NCBI GenBank assembly: GCA_005406025.1
Contig: BGZK01001262.1
Coordinates: forward strand, 1 to 64,000
Origin: Eumeta japonica
Lineage: Eukaryota; Arthropoda; Insecta; Lepidoptera; Psychidae
Length of the DNA: 64,000 bases
Direction of reading: 5' to 3'
Shown here: positions 1-12,493 of the stretch, in pieces
Layout: each line of letters starts with the position of its first letter
How positions within the stretch are numbered: the first letter of the stretch is position 1
The notes under the pieces: model-generated
Seen by the model: the letters and a program-made list of their open reading frames with translations, nothing else
Databases searched by the model: none
Told to the model about the DNA's origin: nothing
Translations under genes and position numbers: made by a program

Positions 1-1235
1 TAATGCCAACATAAAAACATTGTTGTCCTGATAAAAAAAGTTTATAAACGACGGTAACGTTTAGACTTCGATGTGATGAATTTTAGTATTAAACCCAAGG
101 GTTAACCTTGAGAAGTGTTCTGCTTGTTCTTTTTCTTCTTGTATTACTTTACTGACAGTAAATTCATATTATTTCATATAATAGTCTACTAAATCACATA
201 TTAAATAATAAAAATAAAATTGTTTTAAAACAGTTGCTCTATTACCTAGGAAGTCACGTTAAGCTGTCGCAAGGTTCCGTATTTTGTCAAATATTAGTAA
301 TTATCGTAATCATCAGCGCCCTGGGCTGGGTAAACAAGGAGAGCTAAGGGCCAAGCTACTCAAGCAGACATGAAACGATAATGGGAACATCACCTCTACA
401 ACAGTATGACAACAGACACTTATGTAGTGTATGGCGACTGTTGAAGACAACCTGTGATTTTTCTGTAAATATATCTAGTAAGTTATAATAACAAAACTCA
501 TCTAAGTTTGGTTTAAGTCTCTTAAGCAAATAATACAAAATAATGTATGAGGTTTCACTGTCACAATCACATTATTGTCAATAACTTGAACATCGCAGCC
601 TTGACTATTTTCCGGGTTGCAAATTGAATTTTTTGTTACAAACAAAAACATGTTTTTAAAGTTTGAAAATTAATGCGCGGCTCGTTACATCAACTACAAC
701 AACAAAGACAATGTTATTTTTTATGGTCCGAAAGTGACGTGTTTATCGATGTCTCGTATACGTTGTAGGTAACAGTGTTATTGTAATGCGATGACGAAAT
801 AAATCTATACTACGATATGTACGACCAGAGGGCGAGGAAGGACTCTCCGGGAAAGCTAATGCAGACCAAGTTGTGAGAGGTGTGGAGAGATCGCTCCGAG
901 GTGATAGTAGACGGACTCTGTTTGCCCTTCCAGTAAATAGAAATGGGGTTTGGTGATGTCTTTTATAAATTTTATGCAAACATGCAAATGTTATTTTCAT
1001 ATAAAAGATGAACAGTTATACCCAAAGTGACAGTATTTACATAACAAAAATGAGCCAAGTTAACGTTAATTCTCGTGTTTCATCTTTTCGGAAAGACTTC
1101 AGGCAAGCAATTTTATGCCATAACTCTTCTATATTCCACTTTTAAGCGGGAAACAATGAACTTGTTTCCCGGTTAAAAGCTAATGGAAAAGTTTATACAC
1201 ATCTGATCTGTTCTAAGCTCTAGCTGCTAAATTAT
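1..1235. other. Unique sequence left of the array
   Basis: No homology seen to the corresponding parts of the other units and no convincing gene. A GC-richer patch at 815-930 has an open minus frame but no recognisable motif. Confidence 0.5.
1140..1178. repeat. 16-bp inverted repeat
   Basis: Arms 1140-1155 and 1163-1178, one mismatch, seven-base spacer; contains GGGAAACA/TGTTTCCC. Just left of the duplication breakpoint. Confidence 0.8.
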
Positions 1236-1502
1236 TTAATTAAATTTATAACCTAAAATTAAAAAATTAAAAGCGTTGCGTGCGTCCATAGCTACTGAAA
1301 TGTTTGAGGGTCGACTCTTTAAAAGATTTTTTAGAGTAAATTAACGTATTTTCCTGTAAATAAAACATTTGGTATTTTGTCTTAAGTTTTTTTGAAATTC
1401 AAAACTCAACTCCAGAAACTTAAGCTGTGCCACAAAAAATGTAATTCAACAATTTTAATATGTATTAAATACACAATTTCAAATCACCGTGGTTAACTTT
1501 TA

Positions 1503-1727
1503 GTGTTCTACACGCAAAGATGCAGTCGCATGCAACATGCGTATTTTCCTCGAGGTAAAATTGAATTCGCTGTTAAGCACAAGGGCGCACAATGCCCTCA
1601 GCAGAAAGTTGTAAGAATTCCATTTGTTAAGGATGAAGAAGGTAAGCTGCACGAGGTGAACAAGCGATTGAAAAGATTTTTTAACCGACTTAATACCAGT
1701 TTTTACCCACACAGAAGAAAATATTAA
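1503..1727 (+). pseudogene. Unrecognised 74-codon ORF, shared by both copies
   Basis: Reads KHKGAQCPQQKVVRIPF and VKDEEGKLHEVNKRLKRFF; soluble, lysine-rich, unlike the AT-rich surroundings. G1's version (35725-35973) keeps VKDEEGKLHEVNKRL but has indels in the first half. Lies in an intron of the array on the opposite strand. Could be debris of a retrocopied gene; not identified. Confidence 0.3.
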
Positions 1728-2190
1728 TTGCACGAAATTAACAACATAATGAATTTTAGAATTAGATACGAATTAAATTTTACCAAAAATGTAGCTAAGC
1801 TTGTGATATAAACCACTTACTTTGTCTTTGGACTTGCTTCCAGATTTGTCAAATGATTACCAGGTTCTGTATCTCGTGCTGAAATGAAGGTGAGGTACGG
1901 TTTGAGAAAAAAATATAAAAACGCTGTTGACTTAATGTTGATTAGAATTAGTATTATTATAATTCTTCGAGTGTTATTAGCAAACAGCTTCCATTACTTT
2001 CTCTCATTTAACAAGAATTTAAACGGAATAACGAAAGAATTCGTGAAATTGTGTGTTAAACACTTTAAATATAGTTTTGGGTTGCACTAAAAATACTTAT
2101 TTACAATTAATAAAAAATTTTTCCTTTGCTTAGACAGGTTTTATATATGAAAAAAATCACGTATTTTCTATTTTATAACTGTCAGATTAC

Positions 2191-2227
2191 GTTGACCTTG
2201 GACGATTAGAAAATCGGCATTAACTAA
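2191..2227 (-). pseudogene. G0 37-bp microexon with stop
   Basis: TTTGCAG to GTAATC preserved; second full codon is TAA where G1 has TCA. Confidence 0.45.
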
Positions 2228-3502
2228 CTGCAAACGAGGCCCTACCAGCCGACAAGATCCGATTACATCTTGTTAGTACGTTCGAATTTGGGTGGATCTT
2301 AACTCAATTATGTTAGAGCACTGTGTTCAATATGATTGATGATTGAAGTGCTTTCTACTCTAAAAGTTTTGAAAGTGACTGTATTGAAAACGGAAGATGG
2401 TTTTAGAAGCAAAATTTAAACTGTTGTTTCTGTAAAATAACAAATTTTGTAATTGAGGTGTTTTGTAAATAATTATGTGTAAACATTGTAAGAAGTAGTC
2501 AACCAGTACAGTAGCGAGTAAAATTAAAACACTGCGATTTTACAAGATGTATCTCTTTTGTCCAATAAAAATTAACCCGAGTTTCAAATTCTCGAAAATC
2601 GATTGACATCATTTAGTCTCAAAGATCTAGAATAAGCTTATACGAAATAAGTAAACAAACTGTAAGGAAGCAGAAGAAGTGTATAAAAGTAATGGATAAA
2701 TGTTATTAAGATAATAAAGTATTCAAGCCTAGGGTGGTAGAATATAACTTCTGTAATTTATATACGAATTGGTCACTATCTAGAACAAAATATATAGTGT
2801 TATAACTATAAGTAATAATGGAAACAAATTATTGACATGAAGATAAATATATAATATGTTATTGGCCATTAAACCATAGCATAAGTAAAAAAATGTAGTA
2901 CATTTATAAGAATGAATGTGAGGGTTGTAATAATACATTTTTTAAAATAAAATAAAGAATAAAACTAAAGGAAAATAATTAAAATAATAATAAAATCATA
3001 AAAAAGATATAGCTATTATAACCCTCATCTTCTAGTCCTGGGCATGACTGATAAATATATGAATAAGAAACAAACTCACATTAAGTATGAAAGAGCCGTG
3101 GTCGCCATGCAACGAGGCAGAATTAAAAAATAATAATATGAAATAGGTAGCTTTTTATTCTATATTCTAATATGTAAAGTCGCAAAGTTCATAATTACGC
3201 TTGCTTGTAGCATGCAGTAATAAGCGGCATGCAACACACCGCTGACTCACTAATCTGCTTTTCCGCAAAGAATCCTCATCCAAAGAATTTAATATTGAAC
3301 TGAATCAATATTGAATTCATTGGATAAAGATTACTATTCGTAATGGGAGACCAAATTTAAGGGACAGCAGTGTATTGCATGCCGCTTATTATTTCATGTT
3401 GCAGACAAGCATCTAGTATTTTTAAACCGATTTCACAAGTTCAATTATTATTATTATTAAAAAGGTAATTATGATACAAAACTTTAAAAGTATTGCACTT
3501 AC

Positions 3503-3713
3503 AAATGCGCTTGGGATCTCTCGACTCCACGCGCCGTGAGCACAAGTGACGTACACTACTTCGAGTGCAAAGTACTCATCGCTAGTGTACAGTATGAGCG
3601 AGATGTCGTCGAAGGCGTCACCGGGGCCGGCTTTAGTGTCGTTAATGACCATGTAACTACCATTTTCTGGATATTGGGGTAGGATACACTTTTCTTGCGT
3701 GACAGGTGTAAAT
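3503..3713 (-). pseudogene. G0 sushi X, frameshifted near end
   Basis: 211 bp, TTTGCAG to GTAAGT. CILPQYPENGSY to CAHGAWSREI matches G1, then one base is missing so the last residues differ and the exit phase is wrong. Confidence 0.75.
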
Positions 3714-4085
3714 CTGCAAAAATCTACCTTCAATATTTTATACTGAACTCCGAATTATACGTAATGAATCCGTTTATGAACGGATTAAGAGGCTACAATG
3801 ATGCATATTAGCACAATTTATACCTGAGCCTTTTACAGTGGTCTAAATATAGTTCAAATTGTTGGCATATTAAGATGAACCAATGATTAAGCATCTAAAA
3901 CCGACGAGATGCACGAAACGATTGGTGGATTTTAGGGAAGCAGGACAGGCATGCCAATATAGTACTATGTGGTACTCTATAATCTAATTTGCAAAATAGG
4001 CGTGCGTATGTAATAAAAATAATTATGGTAAATTTAGAAATGCTAGGCCTCCGTACTTAATACGTCAATTTGGAATCTTTATCCT

Positions 4086-4745
4086 AAGAGTCTTAGGAGG
4101 TCTATACAAAACTTTGCCTTGTCTTATAACCTAACACAATTGGTATCGTCACCCAGACAAGTACCAGTCTTAGTGAGTCATACCTTCTCCTTAATAGATC
4201 TTCTGCTGATCTTACACCCCGACAATTATAAAGTCTTCGTTAATGTTCCGCTTGGATCGTCAGACCACTTAGTGGTTCGATGTAAGGTGCCTCTCACACG
4301 GCCACTGCTGTCAATTCGAACAGGAAAGCGCCGTGTTTGATACTACAACTAGCAGACTGGGTTAAGATACTTTATTCGTGTTATATCCACAGGGGTGAGT
4401 TTTCTTCAAGGCGGACGATTCTACTGCCTGCGCTGACTCCATTGCTGCAGTGGCGCTACAGGCCATGAATGTTAGTGTTGTTACCAAAGTGGGAAATATA
4501 AGTCCTGGTTTGGTAAGCCTTCTAACACGGCATCTCATCTTTAACTGGAATTGTGTCAAGCTGAGTGGAATTCATTGTGCAATGGTGGGTCAAATGCCAA
4601 TCTACTCAAAATGGACGAATCAAAACTTTGCACGTTTACTGATAGAAAATCTTTATTTCTCCCGTCTCTACTCTTTGGAAGCAATTTATTTAGGGCCATT
4701 AAAATCGATTGGTTCGTTCGAAAGATGTGGTTAATGAAAAATTTG
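4086..4745 (+). mobile_element. Old LINE endonuclease fragment (copy in G0)
   Basis: Plus-strand reading YNLTQLVSSPRQVPV, LIDLLLILHPDNYKV and PLGSSDHLVVRC resembles the C-terminal part of non-LTR endonucleases. The same fragment is at 38040-38700, so it pre-dates the duplication. Confidence 0.65.
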
Positions 4746-5939
4746 AAAACAAAGGGTTTATTTCAAAATACGTAGGAAATATATGACGGATTAATGTTGA
4801 GCACTAAGTCGTCTTTTTCTGCTTGAAAAACTGCGTCAAATGCCATAAGGCAGATCAATATCTGCTGGAAAGGACTTATAGTCGAATTTAAGAAATAGAT
4901 AGAAATAGTTTTTAACTAGCCGCAATGAAAATTTTCTTAAATTAATAAAACACTGTAACCAGTTCTTTTGCCAAAACAGATTTTTCAGTAGATCTTAACG
5001 TTCTAGGGTCATAGGAATCTATTTCTTGCCATTTTCTATTGCTGAGCAATGTCAGTATTTCTGTATATGTGTGTGTGGGTGTGTGCGCGCCGCGCGTGTT
5101 TGTGTGTGCGACTTACAAAAATATTCAAAAAGCTTTTTGTAGAATATTTATTAAAGTACTCTACCGATAAATTCCAGATTCTAATTATTCATAGTTTTTT
5201 GCTTGAAAAATCGATGTCTATCGTTGCAAACTACCTCAAAATTTGTGGGTTTGTCTGAGAAATATATTTTACGTAGAATTCTCAAAATTTTTAATAATAA
5301 TGTGAAACTTTTGTTGGATTTATGTTTAGTAATCCGATATTATTTTTCTGTTTATGAAAGTGCGTCGGATGCCATAAAGAACATCTAAATTGAACAACAC
5401 GTTCGACAGGCGTAATTGTTGAAAAATTAAAAAAACGTTTTGTATATATGTCATTATTTGCACTCGAAACATTCGAAATGTTTCAGAATTATATTTTTGA
5501 ACTAGGAAACCTCAAAAAAGCACTAAAATTGATCTCTCGAGGGTAATGAACTCAACAATTCGTTACTACTTTATTTTTGGACGCTTCGAGCTCGGAAATA
5601 GCCAGGAGCTCCGCTAATGCCTGCAGGGTCAACCGTCTACAGATTTTATTAACGCGCTGTAACTGGTGAGCTGCTAATGAACCGATTCCATATGTTTATG
5701 ACCTAAATCGTATGAAGTCGTCTGATTCATTTCAAACCGGCTCTACGAGCACTATGACCCCAACATTCATAAATGTTCCGTTCTTATCGGCATTTTTTTA
5801 ATTTTTTTTTTATACTATTTTAAAATGATCAAGTTCGTACTATCCTAAATATAATTCGTGTTACAAAATAATGCAATTCCGCGTCAACTGGTTTTAGAGG
5901 TGTTTGAATACGGATACTTATAAAAATGAGGATACTCAC

Positions 5940-5991
5940 TGATAATCTTCTAATTTTCCAAAAGTTTTAAGCCCATCGACGAAAGAAGACA
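5940..5991 (-). pseudogene. G0 exon 3, cysteines lost
   Basis: 52 bp, TTTTCAG to GTGAGT. The two TGT codons of G1 are TTT and TAT here (KTFGKLEDY instead of KTCGKLEDC): the whole potential pair is gone. Confidence 0.65.
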
Positions 5992-6095
5992 CTGAAAATA
6001 AAATAATAATAATTCTAGGAAGTTTCATTCAAAGGGAAAAACTGATTTTATTAATGAAATTAGCGACGCCGGTTTGCAGTTTATACATTTATTAC

Positions 6096-6170
6096 CAAAA
6101 CATGTAACATATTCTTCTAGGAAACTACGGCATGAGGAGCAGCCATGAGAGAGCCAAACATTATAACGAT
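6096..6170 (-). pseudogene. G0 exon 2, Cys-rich
   Basis: Identical by eye to G1 40224-40298; donor GTAATA. Confidence 0.5.
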
Positions 6171-6742
6171 CTTCATACTTTTGTTTTGAAAAGCAAATAC
6201 ATTTAAGCAACAAGTGATTTATGTAATAGCTTCCTCTGTTCACTTTCAAAATCACGAGAAAGTCGTGACGTATTTTCAAGTATCGATTTTACACGACATA
6301 AATGTTGACAATAAGAAAAAATTACATTAAATTTTCGACAGGATCTTAGTTAAAAAGACAAACAGTAAAACGGAACGATGAAGCAATACAAATATTAGGT
6401 GCGTTCTAAAATTTGTTTTTGCAAATAACCTGCTTCTTTCAAAATCCAACTAAATAACAAAGTATTAGTTCTTTCTTCGGCCTTTACACTTTGGATTAAA
6501 GTAAATTAAGAGTGCCATTTTAAAATAACGAGACTAAATAAACACACAAATCCGATTTGTTTAAATATATACATTTGTTTACATGCCATAATGTCTTGAT
6601 GTATATAAACTGAAAACGATCTTTATTATAATTATTACATTTGCATGTTACTTTTGACTTGTAATATTGCAATCAGTAAAGTGGGTATGACGTAAATGTT
6701 CGAGAAACTTTCAACAGCAAAGCAGCAGCCAACGAAACTCAC

Positions 6743-6770
6743 CACAAAGTAACAGGGCGATCCAACTCAT
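6743..6770 (-). pseudogene. G0 exon 1 (start codon)
   Basis: Same 28 bases as G1 exon 1: ATG to donor GTGAGT. Confidence 0.6.
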
Positions 6771-7304
6771 AGTGACGCTATTTACTTGACAATTAAGGAG
6801 AAAATACTTAATCGATATAACTACTGGAAAATGACTGATGTGATCACTCTAGTTGTACCGCATTCACAAGTGAGACATTTCCGAAGGAGCACCTCAAGCG
6901 CACTGACGAGCACGAACTTGTTTCCGAGAGACCCGAACAAACGAGGAAAGGCGAGAGGACATTTAGCAGTGACTCAGTAATATTGTGACACACAATTGTA
7001 CCGGTTTTGTTCTTCCATCTTTTGAGACATAAATATTGCTTGAAATAGATTAAATTAAAAAAGAATTATTGAAGTCTCGACAATCACTCTCAGTTCAAAT
7101 CGTTGATGTATTCCCGTTTGACTGACTGCTACGGTTCAACCCTATCGCCAGACGCTGTTTCAATTGCTAATCCTTTCATATAAATCCGTTTCTATTATGA
7201 TAGTAGAAAACTAAAGCTTATTTTATCAGCTATCTGACACTAAAAGAAATATGCAGATAGTTTAATGTATTACAGTACAATTTGGTGAAATCAGTATATA
7301 TGTA
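6771..7304. other. Region upstream of G0 exon 1
   Basis: Matches 40899-41430 upstream of G1. The first ~200 bp are well conserved and would include 5' UTR and promoter. Minus sense TTATATCG near 6821 is TATA-like in G0 but changed in G1. No immune-type kB site could be asserted. Confidence 0.4.
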
Positions 7305-8027
7305 TACCAGCGGTCACATGCCCGCTTCGCTGGGCATAAACGTCAATATCGTTGCTCGATGTCAGTCCCGTCCCGCTCTCGACTTCAATGCCGGTCGCGA
7401 TACCGATGTCGCTCCTCCCTCGGGCACTAAGGGCAGCGATAACAAGTCACGGTTATACTGGAACAAAATATATAAACACCATTATTGCTGGTATTCGCAC
7501 ATTTATTATTTATGTAATCTACTATATAAAAATAAGTCGGGTTTTCCTTCCTGACACTATAACTCCAGAACGCACGAACCGATTTCCACGGTTTTGTATC
7601 TGTTGGAAAGGTCACGGCTCCGGAGGTTTATAGCAAAGAAATCAGGAAAAATTTCGAAAAAAAGTAAAAATCTTTTTCATATACAGTGCTATCTCTGATA
7701 CATGCATACTACAAACCATTATTTTAAGTAGATTTCGCCGGTGCGTGATACATTGTTTGACAGCTACCGATTTTCTCTGCTCAGTTAATTTTCATGTGAC
7801 AAACTCCGTGAGGTTCACAAAGAAACTGTGAAAAAATTCAAAAAAAGGAAATCGTTTTCCTACACATCTCTGAATTAGAAACAATCAAATCAATCAAGTA
7901 GTATGGCGCCGGTGCGTATAAAGTTTTGACAGCTACTCATTTGTCTTTAAGGTCATAATTCAACTGTGTAAATTATGTGGATCGTGCATTTGAGGTTAAA
8001 TTCAACACTCTGTCCATAGTCCAAAAT

Positions 8028-9136
8028 GCCTAGAGGACGACGTGCGAGCATCGGCCGCCGCACAAGACATGCAAGCCAGCAACAAGTGTATTCAAGAACT
8101 TAAGCGAAGAAAGACAAAATATAATAAGAGAAATGACCGATTGAGACATCGCGTGAGCACACGAAGATCATTGGCATCATACAATCGCTTGGCATTCCAA
8201 TATGATCCCACTGCGAACTACAGTGATGATGAAAATTTAGATATTGGACGAATGACGACTATATGCCGATATTGCAATGCGTTAAAGTTCAAAGAGAAAC
8301 GGCTGGATTGTGCTGCGCAAGTGGAAAAGTCAAACATTACTTACACCACCACAGCCACTGAAAACATTGTTCGATGGAAGTGATCCCGATTCCAGCCATT
8401 TTCTTCAACACATCCTTGAATACAATAACTGCTTTCGCATGAATTCCTTTGGAGCTAATATCATTCGAGAAGGCGGCTTCATGCCGACTTGCAAGGTAAA
8501 AGATACATCACACATAACCAATCACTCACACCAACACAATTAATTGCAACACATAACAACTACATATACACCACACACTACACCATCAGAAGTTACACCG
8601 TATTCTTCAACAAATGATTGTTTGCAATTACAGATACAAGGACAAATATATCATTTGCATGGTTCAATGGTGCCAACACCAGATGAACCGCATCAATTTC
8701 TGCAAATATATTTCATTTCGTCGATGGTGGATCAGCTGAATGTGCGGTGCAATATACAGGGAACACAACAGTTAAAGAGACGAATTATTGAACAGTTGCA
8801 AACATTTTTTCACGCTAATAATGCTTTGGTTAATATGTTCAAAACAGCATTGGAACGAATGCCATCGGATACGCACAAATTTGTCATAAGAGCGGATTGT
8901 ACCCCAACAGGTGAACATGTGCGAAGATTCAATGCACCCACCGTTAATGATGTTGCTGCAATTATTGTTGGCGATCCAACTAAATCACGAGACATTGTCG
9001 TTCAGCGAAGAAGCAATATCATGCATCGTGTAAACGAGACACATCGTTTGTACGATGCGTTACAATATCAATCATTTATTGGCAAGGGCAAGACGGATAC
9101 GACATCACGTTGAAGATGGTCGATCCAATTACAGGT
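8028..9136 (+). pseudogene. Helitron N-terminal region with two introns
   Basis: Starts ATGCCTAGAGGACG (MPRGRR), then frameshifted pieces with KCIQELKRR, a C-x2-C motif (CRYCNALKF), FGANIIREGG and MPTCK. Intron 8496-8633 (GTAAAA...TTACAG) joins TCK to IQGQIYHLHGSM, and a second intron 9135-9202 joins DPITG to VSTNKN. Helitron_like_N region; DNA-binding role assumed from the family. Confidence 0.75.
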
Positions 9137-9202
9137 ACAATATTCACACACTATTACTATTATTGGTTTCCATTAACAATTCATTTAATTTTGTATTTTC
9201 AG

Positions 9203-11175
9203 GCGTATCAACGAATAAAAATCTAAGCGCAATGAATTAATATGCGTATCGTATGATGATTCGTACACATGAGGAGAATGTCATTCTGAAGTGCCGTCGG
9301 CTATTCCAGCAATTCGCTGTCGACATGTATGTCAAAGTCGAGACCGAACGTTTAGCGTTCATCCAATTCAATCAGGCAAAGACACTTACGTGATGCTATT
9401 CATTCAGATGGTGATGTTCAGAATATTGGACGTCTGACGATTCTCCCATCATCTTATATCGGAAGCCCACGCCACATGCACGAATACGCTCAAGACACTA
9501 TGACGTACGTGCGAAATTATGGAACTCCGGATTTATTTATTACGTTCACATGCAATCCGAAGTGGACGGAAATTAAACGTGAGTTGGATCCGGGCCAAAA
9601 ACCGCAAGGTCGCCATGACATAATCGCCAGAGTATTTCAGCAAAAACTCAAGGTTTTGATGGATGTGCTTAAATATCGAGTTTTTGGTGACACACGTTGT
9701 TATATGTACTCGGTGGAATGGCAGAAGCGTGGACTACCGCATGCTCATATGCTAATTTGGTTGCTGAACAAATTACATTCAAATGAAGTGGATGACATCA
9801 TATCAGCTGAAATTCCTGATCCAGTCACTGATCCCCATCTACACGACATTGTGACGACACAGATGGTGCATGGACCGTGCGGTGCATTAAATCCATTATC
9901 GCCTTGCATGGCTGATGGAAAGTGCACAAAACGATATCCGCGACCGTTAGTTGCTGAAACAGTCACAGGGAACGATGGATATCCAGTTTATCGTCGGCGT
10001 TCAAAGAAGATAACGGTCGAACTATCAAAGTTAAAGTTCAAAATCAAGAGATTGAGATCGGAAATGAATTCATTGTACCATATTGCCCGCTGCTATCACG
10101 AATTTTCGAAACACATGCAAACGTTGAGAGTTGTCATTCGGCCAAATCAATCAAATATTTGTGCAAGTACGTCACAAAAGGCAGCGACATGGCTGTGTTT
10201 GGTATTGCGTCGGAAAATGCGAATGACGAAATCAGCAACTTCCAAATGGGCAGATACGTCAGTACTAATGAAGCACTGTGGCGATTATTGTCATTTCAAA
10301 TTCATGAAAGATATCCCACAGTTGTACATTTAGCAGTGCATTTGGAAAATGGCCAAAGAGTTTACTTCACTGAGGCTAATGCGGCACAACGAGCTGAGAG
10401 ACCACCATCGACAACATTGACTAGCTTCTTTGCAATGTGTGAAGCAGATCCATTCGCAGCGACGCTGATGTACGTTGAAATGCCCAAGTATTACACTTGG
10501 AATCAATCAACAAAGAAATTCCAACGTCGCAAACAAGGAACCCCAGTTCCAGATTGGCCACAGGTGTTTTCCACTGATGCACTAGGTCGCATGTATACTG
10601 TTCATCCTAGAAATGATGAATGTTTTTATTTGCGACTGCTGTTGGTAAATGTACGTGGACCAAAATCATTTGCGCATTTGAAAACTGTGAATGGCCACCA
10701 ATGCCAAACATATCGAGAAGCATGTCAACTATTGGGTTTGCTGGAGAACGATTCTCATTGGGATTTAACACTTAGATTCAGTTGTTTCATCAAATGCGTA
10801 CCAAATACGAACGCTGTTCGCAATTATCATCACCACATGTTTTCCTTCACAACCAATTCAGTTATGGAACAAATACAAAGACGCCATATGTGAAGATATC
10901 TTGCATCGCTTGCGCATTCAAACGAATAATCCTGACATCCAAATAACCGATGAAATCTACAATGAAGGATTGATTCTGATTGAGGATCAATGCTTGACTA
11001 TTGCAAACAAGCTACTGATTGAAGTAGGAATGATTGCGCCAAATCGATCGATGCACGATTCATTCAACCAAGAATTAAATCGAGAGCTGCAATACAATGT
11101 TGATACATTGCAGGAATTCGTTAGAAATAATGTTCCGTTGCTGAATGAACAGCAAAACAAGTATACGAAACATTA
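9203..11175 (+). pseudogene. Helitron Rep (HUH) domain
   Basis: After the second intron: VSTNKNLSAMN, stop (TAA for an expected Tyr), then YRMMIRTHEEN. Main blocks: 9476-10333 with TFTCNPKW, SVEWQKRGLPHAHMLIWL (HUH motif), VHGPCGALNP; then a frame change to 10159-10893 (KYVTKGSDMA, YYTWNQSTKKF) and 10901-11176. Rep nicks and joins DNA in rolling-circle transposition. Broken by at least one stop and several frameshifts. Confidence 0.85.
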
Positions 11176-12493
11176 ATGCAAGCGGTGGACAATAATACTG
11201 GTGGTCTATTCTTCCTGGATGCACCTGGAGGAACAGGGAAAACATTTGTCATTTCATTGATTTTGGCCACTATTCGATCAAGATGTGACATAGCTTTGGC
11301 GTTAGCATCATCTGGAATTGCGGCGACTCTTCTAGATGGCGGTCGTACTGCACATTCTGCGCTTAAGTTGCCACTCAATTTAAACACAATTGATACTCCA
11401 ACATGCAATATTTCCCGATCCAGTGCAATGGGAAAATTGTTGATGCAATGCAAGCTCATTGTTTGGGATGAGTGCACAATGGCATAAGAAATCACTTGAA
11501 GCACTTAACTTCACACTGAAGGATCTTCGGCGAAATAACAACATCTTTGGCGGCTTGATGATATTGTTGGCAGGCGATTTCAGGCAGACGTTGCCAGTAG
11601 TTCCTCGTGGAACGCCTGCAGATGAATTGAATGCTTGCCTGAAGGCATCACCTTTATGGAATAACGTAAAAAAATTATCGCTAACCACTAATATGAGAGT
11701 TCAACTTCAAAATGATCAAAGTGCTGCACAATTTTCCAAACAATTATTAGATGTTGGAAATGGAAAAGTCCCAGTTGATGCGACATCTGGATTAATTACT
11801 CTTACCAACGACTTTTGCCGATTTGTAGACACTCAATTAGTTCTTATTGAAAATGTTTTCCCAAACATTAGTGAGAATTATAAGAATTATGCTTGGTTAA
11901 GTCAACGAGCAATTCTTGCCGCAAAGAATAATGATGTCCTGAATTTCACCATTCAATCAAAATTGCTGGCGATTTGGTGACATACAAATCCGTTGATTCA
12001 ATAACAAATCCCGATGATGTAGTAAATTATCCAACGGAGTTTTTGAACTCTGGAGATACCAGGATTTCCACCACATAACTTGCAACTCAAAGTTGGTACA
12101 GTTATTATGATACTGCGTAATTTGAATCCACCGCGACTTTGCAACGGTACTCGACTTTCGGTAAAGAGACTTATGCCGAATTTGATTGAGGCAACCATTA
12201 TTAACGGAAAGTACGCAGGTGAAAATGTATGTATTCCTCGAATACCAATGATTCCGACTGATCTTCCGTTTGACTTCAAACGATTGCAATTTCCAGTTCG
12301 CCTTGCGTTCGCAATGACAATTAACAAGTCGCAAGGCCAATCGCTTAGTGTTTGCGGGATAAATTTAGAAAATCATTGCGTGTTCACGAGTTGGGAAACC
12401 ATCCGCTTTGTTTGTGTTAACGTCAGACCAAAAAAAAAATGTGGTTTACCAAAGAGCACTTCAATGAAACGGATAATTTGCGGACACGTATAA
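11176..12493 (+). pseudogene. Helitron PIF1-like helicase
   Basis: Walker A in FLDAPGGTGKTFVISLI, IVWDECTMA (Walker B), LLAGDFRQTLPVV, then a frameshift near 11485 and stop near 11980; C-terminal block 12080-12493 has RNLNPPRLCNGTRL and AFAMTINKSQGQS (SF1 motif VI region). Superfamily 1 helicase fused to Rep in Helitrons. Confidence 0.85.

Larger units (their letters stand above)
2191..6770 (-). pseudogene. G0: 5' fragment of a third protease copy
   Basis: Exons matching G1 5' exons at 6743-6770, 6096-6170, 5940-5991, 3503-3713 and 2191-2227. Exon 3 has both cysteines changed (Phe, Tyr); sushi X lacks one base near its 3' end (211 versus 212 bp); the 37-bp microexon contains TAA. The sushi A exon expected near position 830 is absent, and homology to the other copies stops near 1240. 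So this is a truncated, decayed duplicate. Confidence 0.78.

Noticed and set aside
743..1000. Minus-strand ORF of 85 codons as the missing G0 sushi A
   Set aside because: No sushi cysteine pattern or YPEHG motif.
6025..6279. A classical LDLa repeat in G0
   Set aside because: CFGNKCI looks LDLa-like only if read through the donor; the G1 equivalent has a stop there and no SDE motif follows.
6786..6980. Plus-strand ORF conserved upstream of exon 1 in G0 and again at 40914-41234
   Set aside because: Overlaps the 5' UTR/promoter of the protease genes; similarity is explained by the duplication and the sequences diverge at their ends.
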